Positions 24,766 to 33,359 of a stretch of DNA of 64,000 bases are shown here, one piece after another. The position numbers and the translations under genes are program-made. Position 1 is the stretch's first letter; each line of letters starts with the position of its first letter. The DNA is taken from positions 4,402,001 to 4,466,000 of the forward strand of contig NZ_JACHMS010000001.1 in assembly GCF_014205055.1 (NCBI RefSeq). Reading direction: 5' to 3'. Origin of the DNA: Streptomyces luteogriseus (GTDB taxonomy: Bacteria > Actinomycetota > Actinomycetes > Streptomycetales > Streptomycetaceae). Below the pieces are notes generated by a model. That model was not told the DNA's origin and did not search any database. It worked only from the letters and a program-made list of their open reading frames with translations.

Positions 24766-25146
24766 ATGACCAACACCAAGGCCCGAACGGCCGCGATGAT
24801 CACCCCCGTCGGGCAGGAAGCCCAGGACGAGGCGAGGGCGCTGGCGCGGGACGGGCGGACGGGCAAGGCCGTGCGGCGGTTGCGCAAGGACTCGTGGCTC
24901 AAGCGAGGGCCCGCACGGGAGGCCCTGGCGCTGCTGGTCGACGGGCAGGCGCTGCCCACGAGCAGCGGTCAGGCACTGGATGCCCTGCGCCGGCTCGATG
25001 GACCGCTCGTCGGGGAGCTGTCCGCGCTGCTCGAGGGCGGCCGGCAGATCGCCGCGGTCAAGCTGCTGCGCGAGCGCACCGGCATCGACCTGGCGGGCGG
25101 CTATCACCTGGTCGTCGAACTGGGCAGCGGGCCGGGCACGCACTGA
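24766..25146 (+). CDS. Ribosomal protein L7/L12 C-terminal-domain-like protein
   Basis: A 126-residue cytoplasmic protein. The C-terminal 50 residues (LLEGGRQIAAVKLLRERTGIDLAGGYHLVVELGSG) match the L7/L12 C-terminal fold, the part of the ribosomal stalk that contacts translation factors. The N-terminal half is helical and basic (ARALARDGRTGKAVRRLRKDSWLKRG) and lacks the L7/L12 dimerisation region, so it is not the ribosomal protein itself. ATG at 24766 follows AGGAG by a few nt. It is conserved in Streptomyces; a role in translation control is only inferred from the fold. Confidence 0.8.
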   Translation: MTNTKARTAAMITPVGQEAQDEARALARDGRTGKAVRRLRKDSWLKRGPAREALALLVDGQALPTSSGQALDALRRLDGPLVGELSALLEGGRQIAAVKLLRERTGIDLAGGYHLVVELGSGPGTH

Positions 25147-25186
25147 GCACTACGATCACCAGGGCGTGCCGGTCGGAGAAGGGTGG

Positions 25187-25957
25187 GTGAGCGTCGCCGT
25201 GAGTCGGCGCATCGTCGTCGTCACCGCCGTGCACGGCCCCCATGCCCGGTTCCTGCCGGAGGCCCACGCGTCGTTGTGCGCGCAGCGGCTCCCCGAGGGC
25301 TGGGAGTGGCACTGGGTCGTGCAGGAGGACGGGGAGAGCGAGGACGTCGAACCGTACGTGCCGCGGGACACCCGCGTGACGTTCCGGCAGGGGCGGGCCG
25401 GCGGGCCCGGTGTCGCGAGGACCATGGCGCTGGCCCACGCGGACGGGGCGTACGTGAAGGTCCTCGACGCCGACGACCGGTTGGCTCCGGGCGCCCTCGC
25501 GCGGGATCTCGCCGCGCTGGAAGAGGACCCGGGTCTGGGATGGGCCACGTCGCGGGTGCTCGACCTGATGCCCGACGGGTCGACCGTCGGGTTCCCGGGC
25601 GACCCCGACCAGGGGCCGATAGAGCGCGGGGCGGTGCTCGCGTACTGGAAGGCGAACGGCTTCCTCGCGCAGGTGCATCCCGCCTCGCTGTTCGTACGAC
25701 GGGAGTTGCTGCTCGCCCTGGGCGGCTGGATGGCGCTGCCCGCCTCGGAGGACACGGGCCTGCTGCTGGCGCTGAACGCGGTGAGCCGGGGCTGGTTCTC
25801 GGGGGAGGTGGGCCTGCTGTACCGGAAGTGGGACGGGCAGGTGACCGGGCAGGCGGCCCACGTGGACCGGGCCGAGCGGGAAGTACGGATGGCTGTCGTG
25901 GAGGCCAGGGCCAGGGCGCTGTCCCGGCTCCGGTGGGGTGCGTCGGCCGCGCTATGA
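25187..25957 (+). CDS. Family 2 glycosyltransferase
   Basis: A 256-residue GT-A fold glycosyltransferase; substrate unknown. The opening RRIVVVTAVHGPHARFLPEAHASLCAQRLPEGWEWHWVVQEDGES is typical of GT2, with the nucleotide-sugar metal site KVLDADDRLAPGALARDL (DxD, around residue 96) and the acceptor-side WMALPASEDTGLLLALN. The GTG at 25187 is chosen for a GGAG 8 nt upstream; a second GTG at 25199 is an alternative. No signal or membrane helix, so it acts in the cytoplasm. It overlaps by 6 bp, tail to tail, with the deacetylase gene. Confidence 0.88.
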   Translation: MSVAVSRRIVVVTAVHGPHARFLPEAHASLCAQRLPEGWEWHWVVQEDGESEDVEPYVPRDTRVTFRQGRAGGPGVARTMALAHADGAYVKVLDADDRLAPGALARDLAALEEDPGLGWATSRVLDLMPDGSTVGFPGDPDQGPIERGAVLAYWKANGFLAQVHPASLFVRRELLLALGGWMALPASEDTGLLLALNAVSRGWFSGEVGLLYRKWDGQVTGQAAHVDRAEREVRMAVVEARARALSRLRWGASAAL

Positions 25958-26713
25958 GAGCAGCCCGGTCCGCGCCGGGGCCGTCGGCGCCAGGTTGTGG
26001 CGGGTGTAGTACTCCGTGCCGAGCAGCCGTTCCCGTTCGGGGCCGGGGAGGGCGGCGACGAGTCCGGGTGCCGCCCGTCGCTCCACCTCCGTGCGGTGGG
26101 CCAGGATCGCCGCGACCTTCCGGTCCAGCCAGGGGGTGACGTCGACGGTGGCGGTGACGCGTTCGGCGGGGACCGTGCGCAGTGCCTTTCCGACGGCGGC
26201 CAGGTGTCCGCCCCAGGCCCGGACCGCCGTATGCGGGTGCGTGGACAGGTACAGGGCGCTCGGCTGCCAGGGCTCTCCGGCGTCCGGGTAGAGGCGTTCC
26301 AGGCCGGCGGCTTGGGCGGCGAGCACGGTCACGCGGTGGGTGTGCACATGGTCCTCGTGGCCGGTCGGGCCGCCGTAGGCGTCGTGGGTGACGACGATCT
26401 CCGGGCGGAAGTCCCGGAGGTGTGCGACCAGTTCCCGCACCGCCTCGTCCAGCGGGACGTCGCACCAGCGGGGCCTGCCCGGGGCCGAGTGCGGGACGCG
26501 GGCGTCGGCGTGGCCCAGCATGTGGGGGGTGCCCGCGCCCAGGATGTGGAGCGCCTCGGCCAGTTCCGCGGCGCGCGGGCTGTCCGCCGACCATGTGGCC
26601 GTGACGACCGCCGTGCGCGCCCCCTCGGACGCGTGGCGGGCGAGCACGCCGCCCGCGGACAGGGACTCGTCGTCGGGATGGGCGAAGACCGCGAGCAGGC
26701 TCGGTGCCGGCAT
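25952..26713 (-). CDS. PIG-L family N-acetylglucosaminyl deacetylase-like protein
   Basis: Zinc deacetylase of the LmbE/MshB family, acting on N-acetylglucosamine conjugates (mycothiol-related or secondary-metabolite substrates). The 253-residue product has the zinc motif AHPDDE (residues 11-16) and the second motif GHEDHVHTHR (about 118-127), plus TRHNLAP near the end. No neighbouring mycothiol genes, so the substrate is unknown. It is 9 bp downstream of the ferredoxin gene on the same strand, a likely two-gene unit. Confidence 0.88.
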   Translation of the reverse strand: MPAPSLLAVFAHPDDESLSAGGVLARHASEGARTAVVTATWSADSPRAAELAEALHILGAGTPHMLGHADARVPHSAPGRPRWCDVPLDEAVRELVAHLRDFRPEIVVTHDAYGGPTGHEDHVHTHRVTVLAAQAAGLERLYPDAGEPWQPSALYLSTHPHTAVRAWGGHLAAVGKALRTVPAERVTATVDVTPWLDRKVAAILAHRTEVERRAAPGLVAALPGPERERLLGTEYYTRHNLAPTAPARTGLLS

Positions 26714-26722
26714 CCGCTCTCG

Positions 26723-26938
26723 CTACGGATGGTCAGGGGGCGACGGCGGTGCCTGGGTGATGCCGATCGCCTGGCTGGGACACTTCTCGACCGCCTCCAG
26801 AACCGCCGGATCCGCACCCGCCTCCTCGCGGCCCGGGCGGACGACGCCGAAGCCGTCGACGAAATCGAAGACCGCCGGCGCCCGGTGGGCGCACTCGGCG
26901 GAGCCGTAGCAGAGATCGCGGTCCACGAAGACCTTCAT
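26723..26938 (-). CDS. Small [3Fe-4S]-type ferredoxin
   Basis: A 71-residue electron carrier. MKVFVDRDLCYGSAECAHRAPAVFDFVD and VEKCPSQAIGI show Cys10, Cys16 and Cys53 in the spacing of the ferredoxins that serve cytochromes P450 in Streptomyces. The ATG at 26938 has AAAGGAG very close (about 1 nt), unusually tight; an upstream in-frame start at 26983 would add 15 residues without family support. No P450 gene is adjacent in this window, so its partner must be encoded elsewhere. Confidence 0.88.
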   Translation of the reverse strand: MKVFVDRDLCYGSAECAHRAPAVFDFVDGFGVVRPGREEAGADPAVLEAVEKCPSQAIGITQAPPSPPDHP

Positions 26939-27032
26939 GCTCCTTTTGTCCCCCTCCTGACGGCATCGGGACAGGGACCCCATGGCCGTCGGGAGTTGAC
27001 TGCCCAGCGGGACGCGGGCTGAACCGGGCTGG

Positions 27033-27533
27033 TTACCGTGCGCCTCCGGCGGTCGCCAGCCAGTGGGCGACCCGTCGCACGGCGGCCTCGTCGAGTCGTT
27101 CCACCAGGGCTTGGACCGTGGTGTCGTCCTCGGGGGAGAGGTCGTACAGGCCCGCCTTGGTCAGCCCGGCCATGAGGACCTGGTGGCGGCGCCCGGTCAT
27201 CCGTTCCGCCAGCTTGGCGGGTTCGCCGGGGGAGCGCTCGGGCGCGGGCTCGGGCGTGGGCTCAAGAATGGGCTGAGAAGTGGCGGTCTGCCGCTGCGGG
27301 GTGTCGAAGCGGTGCCACGCCCCGTCCTTCGGTCCCCAGAGGGCGACGGTCACCTCGTCGCCCCGTGCGCGCAGGGTCTGGGTCATCTCGCCGAGGGCGT
27401 ACAGCACAGGCGTGCGGTGGGGGGACTGCGCGGCCGTCCGCCAGGAGCCCGTGGCCGGACGGTAGAACATCGCGACCCAGCGCGGAGCACCCTGCGGTCG
27501 TGGGCTCTCGGGACGTGACTCCACTGCGCTCAC
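27033..27533 (-). CDS. Conserved hypothetical protein
   Basis: Not recognised. The 166-residue product has two parts: an N-terminal segment with WVAMFYRPATGSWRTAAQSP and VTVALWGPKDGAWHRF, which look like beta strands, and a C-terminal helical segment (AKLAERMTGRRHQVLMAGLTKAG and VQALVERLDEAAVRRVAHWLA), joined by a Pro/Glu linker. No signal peptide or helix, so cytoplasmic. It is separated by 94 bp from the ferredoxin gene in the same direction. Confidence 0.6.
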   Translation of the reverse strand: MSAVESRPESPRPQGAPRWVAMFYRPATGSWRTAAQSPHRTPVLYALGEMTQTLRARGDEVTVALWGPKDGAWHRFDTPQRQTATSQPILEPTPEPAPERSPGEPAKLAERMTGRRHQVLMAGLTKAGLYDLSPEDDTTVQALVERLDEAAVRRVAHWLATAGGAR

Positions 27534-27984
27534 CCCTGTGCATCGCTCCGGAAGCGGCGGTACGGCAGGGCGACCATAGCTGACGGGTCGTCAGTTATCC
27601 AGGGTCGGTCTACGGGGTTATCCGGGGCCGGGCGACGGTGTTCAGCGGGGTCGGCCCACGGTGTTCGGCGGGGTCGGAGCGCTCGGTCCGCAGAGTTGCG
27701 GGGTAGGGGCCCGCCGGGGTTGCGGTGTGGGGTCGGCCGGGGAGGCTCACCACGTCCGGCACCGGTCCCTCCCCTCGTGGGGACCGGTACCGAACGGTGG
27801 AGCTGTCGTCGTCCGGCTCGGACGGAAGCTGACCGGATGCGTGGCCCGCTGCCTCGGGATCCTGCCATTTCCGGCCACGGAGGAGGAGGTTCCGGGGGCT
27901 AGCGGACGGTATTGCCGCAGGTCAGCCGTATAGAGTGAGTTTTCCGGTCCGGACGTCCAGGCGTGGAAGTAAGGAGCTGAGACC
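27534..27984. promoter_or_regulatory. Gene-free divergent region upstream of the WD40 gene
   Basis: 450 bp between the hypothetical gene and the nSTAND-WD40 gene. It contains short G-rich repeats of GGGGTCGG (about 27,645-27,740), a possible TATAGAGTGAG promoter-like element at 27,929, and the ribosome site TAAGGAGCT at 27,970. No gene was found on either strand. Confidence 0.4.
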
Positions 27985-30900
27985 TTGAGTTCCGACTCGG
28001 GGGCACGCACCGCCTTCGCGGAACGCCTCGCGCTGCTGTACAAGGAAGCCGGCAACCCTCCCCTCAAGCGGGTGTCCGAGGCGGTGGTCCGGCTCCAGCG
28101 CGTCGATGAACGCGGGCGGCCCGTGCGGGTGTCCGCCCAGCGCATCAGCGACTGGCGGCGGGCCCGGAACGTGCCGGCCCAGTTCCCCGCCTTGGCGGCG
28201 GTGCTGCACGTGCTGATCCCCGACGCGCGGCGCTCGCGGCCCACGCCGGTCTCCCCCGGTCTGTACGACCTCGGCCAGTGGCAGCGGCTGTGGGAACGCG
28301 CGGTGGCCGACCCGGTCGGCGAGCGTCCGGCCGCGTCCGAGGCCGAGGAGCGGCAGCGGCCCGCCGACGAGACCGCGTCCGCGCCCGGGGGGGTGTGCCC
28401 GTACCGGGGGCTGGCCTCCTACCGGCGGGAGGACGCCCGGTGGTTCTTCGGCCGGGAGCGGAGCACGGACGCGCTCGTCACCCAGCTCGGGGCCGTCGCG
28501 GGGGCGGGTGGGCTGGTCATGCTCGTGGGCGCGTCGGGGGCGGGGAAGTCCTCGCTGCTGAACGCCGGTCTGGTGCCCGCCCTGCGGGACGGCGCGCTGG
28601 GCGGTGACGACGGCCACGGCGAAGGCGACGGTGCCGACGGCGGGAGCGGCCGGGCGCGAGAGGTCGTGCAGCTCGTACCGGGCGGAGATCCGCTGGCGGA
28701 ACTGAGCCGGTACATCCCCGAGCTGGCACCCGTCGTCTCCGCCTCGATCCCGCCCGGACAATCCCCGCCCCGGTCGGCGGCAGTGGGATCCGCAGCCTTC
28801 CCCGGAGACGGACCCGGATCTTCCGCCGCTTCTCCCGCGGAGGGACCGGGACCTTCCGCCGCCTCTCCCGCCGAGGGACGGGGGGCTTCCGCCGCCTCTC
28901 CCTCGGAGGTACCCGGATCTTCCCCCGCCTCTCCCGCCGAGGGACCGGGACCTTCCGCCGCCTCTCCCTCGGAGGGACCCGGATCTTCCGCCGCCTCCCT
29001 CGCGGAGGCACCCGGGCCTTCCCCCGCCGGGAGCACCGCACCCTCCCCCGTGGAGCGACCCGGATCCTCCCCGGCGGGCCCCACCCCGGCAGCGCCCACC
29101 CCGCCTCCCTCCCCCGCGGACCCCACCCCGCAGCAGCCCGGAGGCCCGACCACCCCGGAATCCGACGCTCCGCCCCTCACCGACGCCCCTCGTTTCACCA
29201 CGGCCCCGCCCCTCACCACCCCGCCCTCCCCCGAAGCCGTCCGCGCCGCCGTCTCCGCCTGGGCCCGGCGCGCCGACCCCTCCGGCGCCCGTCCGGTCGT
29301 CATCGTCGACCAGTTCGAGGAGACGTTCACCCTCTGCCCCGACGAGGCGGAGCGGCGTACCTTCATCGAGGTCCTGCACGCCGCCTGCTCGCCCGCCGGC
29401 CCCGGCGAACCGGCCCCGGCCGTCGTGGTGCTGGGCATACGCGCCGACTTCTACGACCGCTGCCTGCGGTACCCCGAGCTGGCCGACGCGCTCCAGCACC
29501 GGCACATGGTGCTCGGGCCGCTGACCACCACGGAACTGCGCGAGGCGGTGACCGGCCCCGCGAAGGCCGTCGGCCTGGAGCTGGAACCGGGGCTCGCGGA
29601 GCTGATCGTCCGGGAGGTCAGCACGGACGGCCCGCGCGGCGCGCACGACGCCGGTGTGCTGCCGCTCCTCTCGCACGCCCTGCTCGCGACCTGGCAGCGC
29701 CGGAAGGCGGGCCGGCTCACCCTGGCCGGTTACCGCGCGGCCGGTGGCATCCAGGGCGCGGTCGCGGCGACGGCCGAACGGGCCTGGACCGGCCTCGACC
29801 CCGCCGCGCGCACCGCGGCCCGGCTGCTCCTGCTCCGCCTGGTCCGGCTGGGCGAGGACACCCAGGCCACGCGCCGCCGCGGCACCCGGCGTCAGCTGGC
29901 GGAGGAGTCGACCGACCCGGGCAAGACGGAGGAGTCCCTGGAAGCGCTGGTCCGCGCCCGGCTGGTGACGCTCGACGCGGAGACCGTGGAGATCACCCAC
30001 GAGGCGCTGCTGCACGCCTGGCCGCGCCTGCGCGACTGGATCGACGAGGACCGGCAGGACAATCTGCTGCGCCAGCGTCTGGAGGAGGACGGCCGGGCCT
30101 GGGAGGAGTCGAACCGCGACACCTCACTGCTCTACCGGGGCTCCCGGCTGGAGCAGGCCCACGGCTGGGCGAGAACCGCCGGGGACACGTTCCTGACCCG
30201 CAGCGCCGTGGAGTTCCTGGCCGCGTCGGTCCGGCTGCGCAGGCGGATCACCTGGATCAGCCGGGGGGCGGTGGCGACCCTGGTCGTGCTGGCGATACTG
30301 GCGGCCGGGTCGGCAGTCGTCGCCTGGAAGCAGCGGGACGAGGCCGTCTTCGAGCAGGTGCTCGCGCAGTCCGACCGCGTGCAGGACACCGATCCATCGC
30401 TGTCCGCGCAGCTCGACCTGGTGGCACACGGTCTGCGGCCGGACGACAAGGGCGCGAACAGCCGTCTGATCTCGATCGTGAACGCCCCGCTCTCCACGCC
30501 CCTCACCGGCCACACGGGCGCCGTCTACCTCACGACCTTCAGCCCGAACGGGCGGATCCTGGCCACCGCCAGCTACGACCGGACCGTGCGGCTGTGGGAC
30601 GTCTCCGACCCCAAACGCCCGAAGCCGCTGGGCAAGCCCCTGACCGGGCACACGAGCTGGGTGAGCAGCGCGGTCTTCAGCCCGGACGGCCGGACGCTCG
30701 CCAGCGCTTCCGACGACGGCACCGTACGGCTGTGGGACGTGTCCGACCCCGGGCATCCGAAGTCGCTCGGCAAGCCTCTGACCGGTCACGACGGCACGAT
30801 CTACCTGATCGCCTTCAGCCCGGACGGGCGCACGCTGGCCTCCGCGGGCGACGACCACACCGTCCGGCTGTGGAACACGGCCGATCCGCGCCGGCCGCGG

Positions 30901-32469
30901 GCCCTGGGCGAACCCTTGACGGGGCACACGGCCGCCGTGCGCTCGGTGGCGTTCGGACCGGACGGCAGGACACTGGCCGCGGGGGGCGACGACGGCACGA
31001 TCCGGCTGTGGGACGTGTCCGACCCCGCGCGCCCGGAGCCCGTCGGGAAGCCGCTGACCGGGCACACGGCCACCGTGCACTCCGTGGCCTTCAGCCCCGA
31101 CGGCCGCACCCTCGCCAGCGGCAGCGCGGACGGCACCGTACAACTGTGGAACATGGCCGGCCCGGGCCGCCCGGCCGAGATCGGCGCGCCGCTGACCGGT
31201 CACACCGGGCCGGTCTGGTCCGTGGCCTTCAGCCCCGACGGGAACATGCTCGCCGCGGCCAGCGCGGACAGCACCGCGAGCCTGTGGAAGGTCAGCGATC
31301 CGGCGTACCCGGCGCAGGTCGGCGGGCCCCTCGCGGGCAGCAGCGGCGAGATGTACGCGCTTGGCTTCAGCCCCGACGGGCGCACCCTCGCCACCGGGGC
31401 GGGCGACAACAAGGTCCGCCTGTGGTCGCTGCCGACGTCGGACATGACCGGCCGGACCGGGGTGTTCCGGCCGGACGGGCGGCTGCTCGCGACGGCGGCG
31501 CGGGACGGGCGGATCCGGCTGTGGGACGTGCGGACGCCCGGCAGGCCGGTGCGGCTGGGCGAGCCGTTCCGGCCGGGCAAGGGCGACGTGCGCTCCCTGG
31601 AGTTCGCCCCGGACGGCCGCACCCTCGCGGTCGTCACGGGTGACCGGGTGGTCGAGCTGTGGAACGTCGGTGATCCCGGACACCCGGTCCGCCACGGCTC
31701 TCCCGCCCCCCTGCACATCCGGTACGCCGACCCGCTGGCCTTCAGTCCGGACGGGCGGGTCCTGGCCACCGCCTACGACGACCGCACCATCCAGCTGTGG
31801 AACGTGAGCGACCCGGCCCGCCCGCGCCCGCTCGGCAAGCCTCTCGCCGGTCACAAGGGCTATGTCAACCACCTCGTGTTCAGCCCGGACGGCAGGACGC
31901 TCGCCAGCGGCAGCGCGGACGGCACGATACGGCTGTGGAACGTGACCGCCCCCGGCCGGGCGGCCCTGGTCGGGAAGCCGCTGCGGGGCCACCTCGGAGC
32001 GGTCAACGCGCTCGCCTACAGCCGCGACGGCCGCACGCTGGCCAGCGCCGGTGACGACAACTCGGTCCGCCTCTGGGACATCTCGGCCCCCGCCGAGGCC
32101 TCCCAGCAGGCCCGGCTCACGGGCCACGCGGAGGCGGTCGTGTCGCTGACGTTCAGCCGGGACGGCCGCACCCTGGCCAGTGGCGGCAACGACAGCACCG
32201 TCCGGCTGTGGAACGTCTCCGACCCCTCGCACGCCACCGCGATCGGCCAGTCGATGAGCCCCCACTCCAAGACCGGCACCTTCCTGGCGTTCAGCCCGAA
32301 CAGCCACATGCTGGGGGTGTCGAGCGGCGCGGACACCATCCGGCTCTGGGATCTCGACGTCGACACGGCCGTCCGCCGCATCTGCTCGATGACCCGGGGC
32401 GTGCTGACGCAGGACACCTGGCGGGAGTACCTGCCCCGGCTCTCCTACGATCCGCCGTGCGAGGGCTGA
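27985..32469 (+). CDS. nSTAND ATPase with XRE-like N-terminus, membrane helix and 14 WD40 repeats
   Basis: A 1,494-residue signal-transducing ATPase. Start is a TTG at 27985, with AAGGAG 9 nt upstream. Order: helix-turn-helix-like domain (about 1-90; RVSAQRISDWRRARNVPAQFPALAAVL); nSTAND module opening CPYRGLASYRREDARWFFGRE with Walker A (GASGAGKSS, Lys188) and Walker B (VVIVDQFEE, Asp442); helical STAND region ending near 740; one membrane helix (about 762-782, GAVATLVVLAILAAGSAVVAW); and 14 WD40 repeats (about 840-1,475), enough for two seven-bladed propellers. Between Walker A and B is an unusual 180-residue low-complexity insert with six 11-residue repeats (28819-29016). STAND proteins work as ligand-triggered switches; the ligand and output are unknown. 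Repeats 7, 8, 9 and 10 are the most diverged. Confidence 0.9.
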   Translation: MSSDSGARTAFAERLALLYKEAGNPPLKRVSEAVVRLQRVDERGRPVRVSAQRISDWRRARNVPAQFPALAAVLHVLIPDARRSRPTPVSPGLYDLGQWQRLWERAVADPVGERPAASEAEERQRPADETASAPGGVCPYRGLASYRREDARWFFGRERSTDALVTQLGAVAGAGGLVMLVGASGAGKSSLLNAGLVPALRDGALGGDDGHGEGDGADGGSGRAREVVQLVPGGDPLAELSRYIPELAPVVSASIPPGQSPPRSAAVGSAAFPGDGPGSSAASPAEGPGPSAASPAEGRGASAASPSEVPGSSPASPAEGPGPSAASPSEGPGSSAASLAEAPGPSPAGSTAPSPVERPGSSPAGPTPAAPTPPPSPADPTPQQPGGPTTPESDAPPLTDAPRFTTAPPLTTPPSPEAVRAAVSAWARRADPSGARPVVIVDQFEETFTLCPDEAERRTFIEVLHAACSPAGPGEPAPAVVVLGIRADFYDRCLRYPELADALQHRHMVLGPLTTTELREAVTGPAKAVGLELEPGLAELIVREVSTDGPRGAHDAGVLPLLSHALLATWQRRKAGRLTLAGYRAAGGIQGAVAATAERAWTGLDPAARTAARLLLLRLVRLGEDTQATRRRGTRRQLAEESTDPGKTEESLEALVRARLVTLDAETVEITHEALLHAWPRLRDWIDEDRQDNLLRQRLEEDGRAWEESNRDTSLLYRGSRLEQAHGWARTAGDTFLTRSAVEFLAASVRLRRRITWISRGAVATLVVLAILAAGSAVVAWKQRDEAVFEQVLAQSDRVQDTDPSLSAQLDLVAHGLRPDDKGANSRLISIVNAPLSTPLTGHTGAVYLTTFSPNGRILATASYDRTVRLWDVSDPKRPKPLGKPLTGHTSWVSSAVFSPDGRTLASASDDGTVRLWDVSDPGHPKSLGKPLTGHDGTIYLIAFSPDGRTLASAGDDHTVRLWNTADPRRPRALGEPLTGHTAAVRSVAFGPDGRTLAAGGDDGTIRLWDVSDPARPEPVGKPLTGHTATVHSVAFSPDGRTLASGSADGTVQLWNMAGPGRPAEIGAPLTGHTGPVWSVAFSPDGNMLAAASADSTASLWKVSDPAYPAQVGGPLAGSSGEMYALGFSPDGRTLATGAGDNKVRLWSLPTSDMTGRTGVFRPDGRLLATAARDGRIRLWDVRTPGRPVRLGEPFRPGKGDVRSLEFAPDGRTLAVVTGDRVVELWNVGDPGHPVRHGSPAPLHIRYADPLAFSPDGRVLATAYDDRTIQLWNVSDPARPRPLGKPLAGHKGYVNHLVFSPDGRTLASGSADGTIRLWNVTAPGRAALVGKPLRGHLGAVNALAYSRDGRTLASAGDDNSVRLWDISAPAEASQQARLTGHAEAVVSLTFSRDGRTLASGGNDSTVRLWNVSDPSHATAIGQSMSPHSKTGTFLAFSPNSHMLGVSSGADTIRLWDLDVDTAVRRICSMTRGVLTQDTWREYLPRLSYDPPCEG
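28819..29016 (+). repeat. Six 33-bp in-frame repeats inside the nSTAND gene
   Basis: Six imperfect copies of an 11-codon unit encode variants of SSAASPAEGPG. They lie between the Walker A and Walker B sites, where a compact fold would be expected, so they probably form a flexible loop. The repeats are in frame, so copy number changes would not break the gene. Confidence 0.85.
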
Positions 32470-32570
32470 CGAGGCCCTCTCGCCCAACGGGCCCGGCAGG
32501 CAGGGCAGTTGCGTGATACGAGTCACAACCGGGGATTCCTGACGGTCAGTCGGCTCGTGGTGCGCAAGCG

Positions 32571-32635
32571 CTTGTTACCCTTGGCCATAGCTCGACCGCT
32601 GGTGCATCCCCCGTCGCCAGCGGTCGAGCCTTTTT
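32571..32635. other. Structured element, copy 2 (hairpin with conserved 14-nt loop)
   Basis: CTTGTTACC (32571-32579), then stem CTCGACCGCTGG (32591-32602), loop TGCATCCCCCGTCG, stem CCAGCGGTCGAG (32617-32628) and CCTTTTT (32629-32635). Loop and 9-mer are the exact reverse complement of those at 18299-18355, while seven inner stem pairs are partly replaced with pairing kept. It lies between convergent genes (ends at 32469 and 32695). Read on the plus strand it resembles a terminator for the WD40 gene, but an ordinary terminator would not keep its loop sequence. Confidence 0.75.
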
Positions 32636-32694
32636 CAGCGTCCTTTTCAGCGCCTTGTTCAACGCCCTGTTCAGCGCAGGCCGAGGCGCATCTC

Positions 32695-33291
32695 TCAGCG
32701 CCGGCCGAGGCCCACCTCTCCGCGCAGATCGAGGCGCATCAGAACCCGGGGATGGCCGGCCAGGACCGAGGTCGTGTCCGCCGCGTGGACGAAGCCGGCG
32801 CGTTCGAAGTTCTTCCGCAGACCCGCGTACGCCATCGTCAGGTCGACCTTGGCGTCGCCGTTGTCCAGGGGGTACGCCTCGATCACCGGTGCGCCCCGGT
32901 CCCGGGCGAACGCGACCGCGCCGGCGATGAGGGCGTGCGAGATGCCCTGCTTGCGGTGGCCGGGGCGGACCCGGACGCACCAGAGCGACCACACGGGCAG
33001 GTCGTCGACGTGCGGGATCTTGCGGTTGCGGGCGAACGAGGTGTCCGCGCGAGGGGCGACGGCGGCCCAGCCGACCGGTTCGTCACCGTCGTAGGCGAGC
33101 ACGCCCGGGGGCGGCTGCGCGCGGCACAGCTCGGCGACGTACTCGCCGCGGGCCGGGCCGCGCAGTTCGTTGTTGAGCCGGGACGGGATCCGGTAGCTCA
33201 GACACCAGCAGACGTTCGCCCCGGGCGACTTCGGCCCGAGCACGGCACGGACGTCCTCGAAGTCCCCGGCCGGCCGGACATCGATGCTCAT
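32695..33291 (-). CDS. GNAT family N-acetyltransferase
   Basis: A 198-residue acetyl-CoA-dependent acyltransferase; substrate unknown. The acetyl-CoA loop is VRPGHRKQGISHALIAGAVAFARDRG (about residues 107-132), preceded by the LWCVRV strand, and followed by GLRKNFERAGFVHAA, the usual GNAT C-terminal part. The N-terminal half has ANVCWCLSYRIPSR and DGDEPVGWAAVAPRADT. It is followed by the structured element and precedes no other gene on its strand; the next gene upstream is the DinB-like gene's neighbour at 33,360. Confidence 0.88.
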   Translation of the reverse strand: MSIDVRPAGDFEDVRAVLGPKSPGANVCWCLSYRIPSRLNNELRGPARGEYVAELCRAQPPPGVLAYDGDEPVGWAAVAPRADTSFARNRKIPHVDDLPVWSLWCVRVRPGHRKQGISHALIAGAVAFARDRGAPVIEAYPLDNGDAKVDLTMAYAGLRKNFERAGFVHAADTTSVLAGHPRVLMRLDLRGEVGLGRR

Positions 33292-33359
33292 GCCCCCACG
33301 ATGTCACGCACGGGGCGGGTCGTGCCCCGGGAGACGGGCCCCGGCCGGGCCGAACGCGT

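Noticed and set aside
30124..32526. 800-codon open frame antisense to the WD40 gene
   Set aside because: Composition is the mirror of WD40 repeats; no start signal or recognised domain.
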